From Elusimicrobiota bacterium (GTDB lineage Bacteria > Elusimicrobiota > Elusimicrobia > O2-12-FULL-59-9): 9,488 nt of DNA. Every line of letters begins with the position of its first letter. The first letter of the stretch is position 1. Below, piece after piece: positions 1-4,930 of the stretch. The notes under the pieces were generated by a model. The model ran no database searches. It saw nothing but the letters and a program-made list of their open reading frames with translations, and was not told where the DNA came from. The stretch lies in assembly GCA_016206405.1 (NCBI GenBank), contig JACQRQ010000135.1, positions 1-9,488 of the forward strand, in the 5' to 3' direction. A program made the translations under genes and the position numbers.

Positions 1-511
1 CGTCGGCGGGAGCGGCGGCGGCTCCGGAGGCGTCTCCACCCCGCGAGCCCCAGATTTGGACGGTGAAAACGGTTCCCGGCGGCGGGTTTTCGGCGGCGGC
101 CTCGGGGGCGGGCGGCGCCTCCGGCGCGGCGTCCTCGAGACCGATCATGCCGCGGATGGTTTTTGGCAAAGCGTCCACGTCGTAGGGCTTTTCCAGGAAC
201 AGGTCGGCGCCGATGCGCTTGGCCCTCTCCTGCTCGGCTTGCATCGATTTGCCGGAGACCATGATGACTTTGGTGCCTTTGAGCTCGGGATCGGTTTTGA
301 TCTGCTTGCACAGGGACATGCCGTCGATTCCGGGCATCATGATGTCGAGCATCACCAGCTTGGGCAGTTTTTCCCGTATGTTCTGGATGGCCTGCCGGCT
401 TTCCGATATCCACACGGCGCGCAGCCCCGCATCCTTGAGGACGTCGAGGCCCAGTTGACCGACGATGGGGTCGTCGTCTATAATGATGACATCCATCTTG
501 TTTTCCGCCAT
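1..511 (-). CDS. Response regulator with N-terminal receiver domain (C-terminus beyond window)
   Basis: This is the N-terminal 170 residues of a two-component response regulator; the frame stays open to the window edge. The receiver domain spans about residues 6-118. The acidic pair is D12/D13, the phosphoacceptor is D56 in LVMLDIMMPGIDG, the switch Ser is S86 (VMVSG-like, IMVSGKS) and the conserved Lys is K108 in LEKPYD. All the residues needed for phosphotransfer are therefore present. After the receiver comes an Ala/Pro-rich linker, then the segment TVFTVQIWGSRGG. That segment weakly recalls the start of metallo-beta-lactamase-fold domains (WGxRG), and is followed by more Ala/Pro. The output domain cannot be known from this window. 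The start is the ATG at 511; an in-frame ATG at 496 (M6) is an alternative. No Shine-Dalgarno is visible before 511, and the likely promoter would start transcription at or next to the ATG. No histidine kinase is in the window. The receiver call is secure; the rest is open. Confidence 0.88.
   Translation of the reverse strand, partial: MAENKMDVIIIDDDPIVGQLGLDVLKDAGLRAVWISESRQAIQNIREKLPKLVMLDIMMPGIDGMSLCKQIKTDPELKGTKVIMVSGKSMQAEQERAKRIGADLFLEKPYDVDALPKTIRGMIGLEDAAPEAPPAPEAAAENPPPGTVFTVQIWGSRGGDASGAAAAPAD
455..484 (+). promoter_or_regulatory. Predicted sigma-70 promoter of rsmD, inside the opposing response regulator gene
   Basis: The -35 element is TTGACC (455-460) and the -10 element is a perfect TATAAT (479-484), with an 18-base spacer. 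Transcription would start near 491 and give a leader of about 57 bases before the rsmD ATG at 548. The element lies within the first codons of the opposing gene, where the bases also encode the IIIDDD stretch, so part of the match could be coding coincidence. It is still the best promoter-like match ahead of rsmD. Confidence 0.55.
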
Positions 512-517
512 CGTAGG

Positions 518-546
518 ATTTTAACAATAAGTTAGGAGCAGCGCAA
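518..546 (-). promoter_or_regulatory. Predicted promoter of the response regulator gene, implying a leaderless mRNA
   Basis: Read on the minus strand, TTGCGC (546-541) and TAAAAT (523-518) are separated by 17 bases. A TG one base upstream of the -10 makes it an extended -10. The 3' end of the -10 is seven bases from the A of the ATG at 511, so the transcript would begin at or next to the start codon. This fits the lack of a ribosome binding site. The -35 match is weak. Confidence 0.4.
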
Positions 547-547
547 C

Positions 548-1132
548 ATGTCCTTGAGAATTCTCTCCGGCCGGCTCAAAGGGCGGGAGGTCGCCAGCGT
601 GCCGGCGGATTTTCCGCTGCGCCCGATTTCCAGCCGCATGAAAAAATCGCTCTTCGACATCCTTCGCCCCCTGCTTCCCGGCGCCTGCTTCCTCGAGCTT
701 TTTTCGGGCACCGGCTCCGTCGGGCTCGAGGCCGCCAGCCTCGGCGCCAAAAAAGTTTTTTTTGTGGATAAGGACCCCCTCTGCGCCGCCGTCGCCGAGA
801 AAAACATCCGGCAGCTTTCGCTCGCGGATTGCGCCGAGGTTTGCCGCTTCGACGTTCTGCAAGGGCTGGCCTGGCTCCCCTACCGCTTGCGGGGCGAGCG
901 CGTGGATTTTGTGTTCATGGGACCGCCCTACAGGGATGTCCGTCAGACGCCGCTTTTCTACGTGGCGCCCGTCCTGCGCGATCTGGCTCGCAGCGAGTTT
1001 CTAAAGCCCGACGCCTGGGTCATCGCGCAGCATCATAAAAAAGAGATTCCCGAAATTCCCGGGGGCTGGGAGCTCTTCCGCCGCAATAAGTACGGCGACA
1101 GCTTCATCAGTTTCTTCAGGCGGGAGCGGTGA
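548..1132 (+). CDS. rsmD: 16S rRNA (guanine(966)-N(2))-methyltransferase RsmD
   Basis: RsmD methylates N2 of G966 in 16S rRNA in the assembled small subunit, using S-adenosylmethionine. The 194-residue length is normal. Family features in order are the N-terminal RILSGRLKGRE (4-14), LRPISSRMKKSLFDIL (24-39, the family's LRPT..RVRE.LFNIL), SAM motif I LELFSGTGSVGLEA (49-62), the acidic ribose-binding residue D74 in FFVDKD, and the C-terminal KYGDSFISFFRR (181-192). The catalytic motif IV, usually DPPY or NPPY, reads GPPY (125-128) here, so the first residue, which normally contacts the target amino group, is missing. AGGAG at 534-538, nine bases before the ATG, supports this start. The stop TGA overlaps the next gene's ATG by one base, so the two are probably translated together. 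The family assignment is firm; normal activity is less certain because of the motif change. Confidence 0.93.
   Translation: MSLRILSGRLKGREVASVPADFPLRPISSRMKKSLFDILRPLLPGACFLELFSGTGSVGLEAASLGAKKVFFVDKDPLCAAVAEKNIRQLSLADCAEVCRFDVLQGLAWLPYRLRGERVDFVFMGPPYRDVRQTPLFYVAPVLRDLARSEFLKPDAWVIAQHHKKEIPEIPGGWELFRRNKYGDSFISFFRRER
1122..1126 (+). promoter_or_regulatory. Ribosome binding site deciding the start of the PD-(D/E)XK nuclease gene
   Basis: GGGAG inside the last codons of rsmD lies 5 bases before ATG 1132 but only 2 bases before the overlapping GTG at 1129. ATG 1132 is therefore preferred. Confidence 0.5.
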
Positions 1133-1884
1133 TGGAGATCAGCTACTCGCGGCTGAAAACCTACCGGGATTGCCCCTGGCTCTTTAAGCTGCTGTATGTC
1201 GACGGCCTCTACCCCTCGCTCTCGCCGGCGGGCTCGCTGGGCCTTTCCTTGCACCGGACGCTGGAGCGCTATCATGCGCGCCATCCGGAGCCCGGCGACG
1301 CCCCGGATGGGGAGGCGGAGCTCTTGGACGACTACGTCTCCGCCTGGCTTCACCGCGGCTATCAAACCCCGCAGATGCAGGTCGAGTGGTTCGAGAAGGG
1401 CAAGGAAATTCTCCGGGGATATTGGCAAATGGAGCGCAGCCGCTCCTCCAAAATCATCCTCGTCGAAAAGGAGTTTCGTTTCGAGGTGAGGGGGGTTTGG
1501 GTGAAGGGCATCATGGACCGGGTGGACCTCAACGCGGACGGCAGCTATGAGGTCGTCGAGTACAAGACTCAAAAAGCGGCCTCCAGCCCGGAGGAGGTCG
1601 CCGGAAACCTGCAGCTCTCGCTCTACGGCCTGGCGCTGCGGCGCGTCTTCGGGCTGGAGCCGAAGTGGCAGAGCGTCTTGTTTATTCGGGAAAAGGCGAA
1701 GGTGCGGGCGCCGTACAACGCGGCGGGCGAGCAGGCACTTCTGGATTTAATCGTCGAAGCGGAGAGAAAAATGGACCAAGGGCTCTACGACCCCGACACG
1801 AGCCATTGCGTCCGCTGCGATTTCCGCAACCGCTGCGCTTATTCCACCGCGCCTCAGTCCGCGGGTGACCCCAAAACCTTGTAA
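1132..1884 (+). CDS. PD-(D/E)XK nuclease family protein (RecB/Cas4-like) with a probable Fe-S cluster
   Basis: This is a stand-alone 250-residue nuclease-fold protein resembling the RecB-type nuclease domain found in RecB, AddB and Cas4. Visible motifs are the N-terminal SYSRLKTYRDCPWLFKL (Cys14), an early His (LHRTLERYH, H41), the acidic residue in KGIMDRVD (D129), the E-x-K core EYKT (E143, K145), and the following QLSLYGLAL (Q161, Y165). Near the C-terminus HCVRCDFRNRC gives C226, C229 and C235. Together with Cys14 these form the 1+3 cysteine pattern that binds a 4Fe-4S cluster in Cas4 and AddB. All catalytic positions are present, so it should act on DNA ends or single strands; the true substrate is unknown. 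No cas genes or RecBCD/AddAB subunits lie nearby. It overlaps rsmD by one base, and its 3' end overlaps the opposing carboxypeptidase gene by 31 bases. Confidence 0.85.
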   Translation: MEISYSRLKTYRDCPWLFKLLYVDGLYPSLSPAGSLGLSLHRTLERYHARHPEPGDAPDGEAELLDDYVSAWLHRGYQTPQMQVEWFEKGKEILRGYWQMERSRSSKIILVEKEFRFEVRGVWVKGIMDRVDLNADGSYEVVEYKTQKAASSPEEVAGNLQLSLYGLALRRVFGLEPKWQSVLFIREKAKVRAPYNAAGEQALLDLIVEAERKMDQGLYDPDTSHCVRCDFRNRCAYSTAPQSAGDPKTL

Positions 1885-3284
1885 GGGTTGTCCGCCACCT
1901 CGATGAGATAGAGCGCGGGCTTTAAATTCGCCTGGAAGGTCTTGGCGACGGCTTCCGCGCCCGGATAAAAGCCGCCCCCTCCCCACATGTCCTTTGGACT
2001 CAGCTCGAAGGTGAAGGCGAAAATTCCTTTTTCGCCGTAGGCCCAATCGGTGGTGTCGCCGCTGGCGATGTAGAGGTCGCTGGATTGCTCGGGCGTGTAG
2101 CCGTTCCATTGCGCCATGGTTTCGGCCAGCTTTTTGAACGTTTCCCGGTCTTTGGGGTTATCCACGGGAGAGTTGCTGTGGCCCCACGGATAGAGGATGA
2201 GCTCGCTGAAGGTGTGATAGGACAAGAGGACTTTGACGTTGGTTTTGGCCGATACGAAATCCCGGACCGCGGAAGATTCAGGCTCCGAGAAGCCGGCCGG
2301 TCCCTTGTAGATGTCGCTGGAGGTCTGGTCCGAGGCGCCGCCTTCTCCCCAATGGAAGCCGTAATTGCGGTTTAAATCCACCCCGATGTTGCCGTCGCCG
2401 TTGATTTTGCGGTTTTTCCTCCACCAACGGTAGCTGCCCGTCGCGATGTCGTATTCCGAGCCGTCCGGATTGACCAAGGGGATGATGGTGATATCGCGCT
2501 GCTCCAAAAGGCGGGCGAATTCGGAATCCTTGCCCGCGGCGCGGTAGGCCTCCGCCAAGTGCTTGGCCAGCAGCAGGGGGACTTCCGTGCTCAGGTGTTC
2601 GCGCGAGTGGTGCGTGCCCATAAAGACGATGCCGGGTTTTTGGCTCGGCGCCGAGCCTTTTTCGGTGGTGTTGAAGCGGATCGCCTGTATTTGCCTTTTT
2701 TCGTGGGTCTGGCCGATGGAAAACACGGAGATCAGATTCGGGTTCGCGGCTTGGAGGTCCTGGAGGAACGCGAGCGTTTCCTGATAATTGTGGTAAACCG
2801 CGTCCCGGGGCGGGAAATCGGCGGGGGAAATCATCCGGGATATGGCGATGGGATGCTTTTTCTGGAGCGCCCTGACGGCTTCGATCTCCCGGGCCGTGCA
2901 CAGCACCGCGACCTTATTCTCGTCCAAATTGACGTCCTCGATGGCGACCAGGCGGGCGATTTTGTTCCGGACGATCCATTCGGCGTTGCTGATTTCATAC
3001 CATTGGAGCTTTTGCGCGGGGTCTTCCGGAGCCTGAATTTTTTCGGGAGCGAAGCGCTCCAGCACGGTCTTGGGCGAAAGCTCCCGGAGGGCGGCGGCAA
3101 ACTCGCTGGAATCCTGGCCGGTGGCCTCCAGATATTCGCCGAGGATGCCCGCCACGCGGCCCTGCAAGGAGGCTTTGGAGCCGGGGGGCCCGGAGGCGCC
3201 GGAGGCGCGGCGGCCCGTCCCGAAAAAGAAAAAGCTCGCCACGATCAAAGCCGAAACGGACGCCGTCAAAATTTTCTTGCTCAT
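1854..3284 (-). CDS. Exported M14-family zinc carboxypeptidase
   Basis: This 476-residue protein has a basic N-terminus and a hydrophobic stretch (about 5-22) ending near RRASGA, which suggests a Sec signal peptide with no lipobox. Residues 30-160 form a poorly recognised pro-like or N-terminal region. The M14 peptidase domain runs from about 163 to 465. Zinc ligands are H226 and E229 in HHSRE, and H357 in LSYHTFSE. The substrate-binding region shows VNPDG (271-275) and NRNYGFHW (305-312, with R306). The late Tyr region is YIASGDTTDWAYG (405-417), and the catalytic Glu is E427 in TFELSP. The site looks intact, so it should remove C-terminal amino acids from peptides outside the cytoplasm. AGGGGG (complement of 3291-3296) precedes the ATG, and a strong promoter lies just upstream. 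A GC-rich repeat lies just after the signal peptide. The 3' end overlaps the nuclease gene. Confidence 0.92.
   Translation of the reverse strand: MSKKILTASVSALIVASFFFFGTGRRASGASGPPGSKASLQGRVAGILGEYLEATGQDSSEFAAALRELSPKTVLERFAPEKIQAPEDPAQKLQWYEISNAEWIVRNKIARLVAIEDVNLDENKVAVLCTAREIEAVRALQKKHPIAISRMISPADFPPRDAVYHNYQETLAFLQDLQAANPNLISVFSIGQTHEKRQIQAIRFNTTEKGSAPSQKPGIVFMGTHHSREHLSTEVPLLLAKHLAEAYRAAGKDSEFARLLEQRDITIIPLVNPDGSEYDIATGSYRWWRKNRKINGDGNIGVDLNRNYGFHWGEGGASDQTSSDIYKGPAGFSEPESSAVRDFVSAKTNVKVLLSYHTFSELILYPWGHSNSPVDNPKDRETFKKLAETMAQWNGYTPEQSSDLYIASGDTTDWAYGEKGIFAFTFELSPKDMWGGGGFYPGAEAVAKTFQANLKPALYLIEVADNPYKVLGSPAD
3189..3213 (-). repeat. GC-rich repeat, copy 1 (codes RRASGASG in the carboxypeptidase)
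   Basis: This 25-base stretch matches 23 of 25 bases of 5566-5590. It is read in the same strand and codon phase, and gives RRASGASG here against RRATGASG there. It sits at the junction between signal peptide and mature protein. Its core GCGCCGGAGGCGC (3196-3208) also occurs, inverted, at 115-127 in the response regulator linker. Confidence 0.5.
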
Positions 3285-3307
3285 CGGTTCCCCCTTTGTG
3301 GAATTCC

Positions 3308-3336
3308 ATTATAGCTTCCTTCATCCGGTCAATCAA
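3308..3336 (-). promoter_or_regulatory. Predicted sigma-70 promoter of the M14 carboxypeptidase gene
   Basis: On the minus strand TTGATT (3336-3331) and a perfect TATAAT (3313-3308) are separated by 17 bases. Transcription would start near 3301, giving a leader of about 17 bases that contains the AGGGGG ribosome binding site before ATG 3284. Confidence 0.7.
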
Positions 3337-3353
3337 GTCGCTTGTTAAGCCGA

Positions 3354-3387
3354 ATCCTCATCGTATCGGAGGATCAAAGATGAGGAT
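3354..3387. promoter_or_regulatory. Inverted repeat in the divergent carboxypeptidase/comB region (possible operator)
   Basis: ATCCTCATC (3354-3362) is perfectly complementary to GATGAGGAT (3379-3387), a 9+9 dyad with a 16-base centre. A second GAGGAT (3369-3374) inside the loop can also pair with the left arm, giving two alternative structures. It lies upstream of the carboxypeptidase -35 and ahead of the ComB-family gene. It could be an operator or simply a chance dyad. There is no U-tract, so it is not an intrinsic terminator. Confidence 0.4.
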
Positions 3388-3423
3388 AACCCTTGCGCAA
3401 TTTCCGTATTTGACGCACAATAT

Positions 3424-3429
3424 GGGGAG
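3424..3429 (+). promoter_or_regulatory. Ribosome binding site supporting the GTG start of the ComB-family gene
   Basis: GGGGAG ends 8 bases before GTG 3438. The nearby ATG at 3422 is out of frame. This supports the GTG as the true start. Confidence 0.6.
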
Positions 3430-3437
3430 ACAAAAAA

Positions 3438-4154
3438 GTGGCCGGGAAAAAGTTCAGGTTCAGGGTCGTGGATGATTGGGCTTCGGCGAAAATCCGGGGG
3501 GGTACCGCCGTCGTCATCGACGTCATCCGTTTTTCCACGACGCTGTGCGCCCTTCTGCATAAAAAGCGCCGGCCGGTTTACGTGGCCGAAAGTCCGCGCT
3601 CGCTGTCGGGAGAAAAGGGCCTTTCCGGCGCGGATGTTTTCTCCGAGCTGGAATTTGAATGCCGGGGCAGGCGCTACGACAATTCCCCTTACCATGTGCT
3701 CCGCTCCCGCTCCGCCCGGCCCGCCTATGTCACCTCCACCAACGGCTCCAAGGCGCTCTTCGCCTGCTTGAAGGCTGAGAAGGTCCTCATCGGCTGTTTC
3801 GCCAATTTCAACGTGTTGGTCCGGAGCCTGCGGCGCTCGCCCGGCGTGATCTGGCTGGTGTTGGCTTCCTCCGCGCGGCTGAAGCCTTTGGCGGTGGAGG
3901 ATGGCGCCTGCGCTCAGGCCATTGAGCGCGCCGTCCAGGGTCCCGTCCGCGGCGCCGCCCAAGAATTGAACCAGCTTTGGGACCATCCGCGCTTGGATCA
4001 ATTCATCCATTACCGCCCGGCGTGGGGGGACAAGGACTTGCGGGTGGTATTGAAGCTCAACTCGCTCCCCCACCTTCCCCGCGTCCGTCCGGACCGCATC
4101 CGCAGGGCTCGCGCGGCCGGTTCAGGCGTCGTGGAAATCGAGCCGGAGCGTTGA
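3438..4154 (+). CDS. ComB family protein (2-phosphosulfolactate phosphatase-like)
   Basis: ComB of methanogens hydrolyses 2-phosphosulfolactate to sulfolactate on the way to coenzyme M. Bacterial family members are common but mostly untested. This 238-residue protein has the family's hallmarks: AVVIDVIRFSTTLCALL (24-40, the VVIDVLRATTT motif with the metal-binding Asp), DNSPYHV (81-87), VTSTNGSKAL (98-107, the TTNGT.AL motif), VLIGCFANFNVLV (116-128) and the acidic EDGACAQAI (154-162). The segment leading to DNSP lacks the usual GG-ER and GFDLG pattern. The tail from about 215 is rich in Arg. A GTG start is used, with a good ribosome binding site. pcm follows after 2 bases, so the two are probably co-transcribed. 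I see no other coenzyme M or sulfolactate gene, so the fold family is secure but the substrate is not. Confidence 0.82.
   Translation: MAGKKFRFRVVDDWASAKIRGGTAVVIDVIRFSTTLCALLHKKRRPVYVAESPRSLSGEKGLSGADVFSELEFECRGRRYDNSPYHVLRSRSARPAYVTSTNGSKALFACLKAEKVLIGCFANFNVLVRSLRRSPGVIWLVLASSARLKPLAVEDGACAQAIERAVQGPVRGAAQELNQLWDHPRLDQFIHYRPAWGDKDLRVVLKLNSLPHLPRVRPDRIRRARAAGSGVVEIEPER
4145..4148 (+). promoter_or_regulatory. Ribosome binding site deciding the GTG start of pcm
   Basis: GGAG in the last codons of the ComB-family gene is 8 bases from GTG 4157 but only 2 bases from an in-frame TTG at 4151. GTG 4157 gives a complete lipoprotein signal peptide. A second GGAG (4255-4258) lies 9 bases before the in-frame ATG 4268, so an internal start giving a cytoplasmic form cannot be excluded. 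Confidence 0.45.
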
Positions 4155-4156
4155 GG

Positions 4157-4930
4157 GTGAGACCGCTGAGCCGGTTTCTCGCTGCGGCTTTTGCCTTGTT
4201 TCTGGCCGGCTGCGATGGGAGAGGGGGCGGCGGCACGGAACATTTGCGCGCGCCGGAGCCGGCCGGGATGGCGCAAGCGCGCGAAGCGATGGTGCACATG
4301 ATGGAGCGTGAGGACCTCAGATACAGGCTAAAAGACCCGCGCGTATTGGCGGCGCTGCGAAAAGTGCCCCGGCACAGGTTCGTGCCGGAGGCTCTGGCGT
4401 CCGAGGCCTATGAAAACCGTCCGCTTCCGATCGGCGATGGACAGACGATTTCGCAGCCGTTCATCGTGGGCTATATGACGGAAGTTCTGGATTTAAAACC
4501 CTGGGAGAGCGTGCTGGAGATCGGCACGGGCTCCGGCTATCAAGCCGCGATATTGGGAGAATTGGCCAAAGAGGTTTACAGCATCGAGATCATCGAAAAA
4601 TTGGGCTTGCGGGCGGAGGCCTTATTGCAGTCGCTGGGCTACCGCAACGTGCACGTTCGGTTGGGGGACGGCTATCGCGGCTGGCCGGAGCACGCGCCTT
4701 TTGACGCCGTCATCGTCACCGCGGCCGCGGACCAAGTCCCGGAGCTCCTGGTGGAGCAGTTGAAAATGGGGGGCAGGATGGTCATTCCCCTGGAAAGGTC
4801 CGGCGCGGCCGCCCCTGAGCCCGGAGTGCAGGAGTTGGTTTTGCTTCGCAAGACCCCGGAAGGCCTCAAGCGCGAGACATTTTTCGAGGTTCGCTTTGTG
4901 CCCATGACGGGCGAGATTTTAGGCCGCTAG
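4157..4930 (+). CDS. pcm: Protein-L-isoaspartate O-methyltransferase with a lipoprotein signal peptide
   Basis: The enzyme uses S-adenosylmethionine to methylate L-isoaspartyl residues in aged proteins, starting their repair. The 257 residues comprise a leader (1-18, RPLSRFLAAAFALFLAG) with lipobox LAGC and Cys19, a short Gly-rich linker and a full Pcm domain from about 38. The domain shows LPIGDGQTISQPFIVGYMTEVL (90-111), SAM motif VLEIGTGSGYQAAIL (119-133), the acidic post-I residue in VYSIEI (140-145), RLGDGYRGWP (168-177), and FDAVIVTAA followed by GGRMVIPL. All family motifs are intact. From Met38 onward the length (220) matches ordinary cytoplasmic Pcm. Asp20 at position +2 would, by the enterobacterial Lol rule, keep the lipoprotein in the inner membrane. 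An alternative ATG at 4268 would give a cytoplasmic enzyme. Its stop shares CTAG with the opposing M23 gene. Confidence 0.9.
   Translation: MRPLSRFLAAAFALFLAGCDGRGGGGTEHLRAPEPAGMAQAREAMVHMMEREDLRYRLKDPRVLAALRKVPRHRFVPEALASEAYENRPLPIGDGQTISQPFIVGYMTEVLDLKPWESVLEIGTGSGYQAAILGELAKEVYSIEIIEKLGLRAEALLQSLGYRNVHVRLGDGYRGWPEHAPFDAVIVTAAADQVPELLVEQLKMGGRMVIPLERSGAAAPEPGVQELVLLRKTPEGLKRETFFEVRFVPMTGEILGR

Noticed and set aside
749..763. A6-G-T8 run inside rsmD that could act as a slippery site
   Set aside because: The T run is in a possible -1 slippage phase, but there is no following structure or useful alternative frame, and the rsmD frame is continuous and complete.
1132..1884. Cas4 of a CRISPR system
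   Set aside because: No repeats, spacers or other cas genes are present; only the nuclease fold and cysteine pattern are shared.
2559..3314. A 251-codon plus-strand open frame opposite the carboxypeptidase gene
   Set aside because: It mirrors a well-supported M14 gene, its protein is Gly/Ala/Arg-rich with no family features, and long antisense frames are common in GC-rich DNA.
3393..3421. Possible comB promoter TTGCGC-17-CACAAT
   Set aside because: The -10 matches only 4 of 6 bases and the predicted start would cut into the GGGGAG ribosome binding site.
3977..4156. A longer pcm reading frame starting at ATG 3977
   Set aside because: It would overlap the ComB-family gene by 178 bases with an Arg/Pro-rich extension, whereas GTG 4157 gives a proper signal peptide and ribosome binding site.
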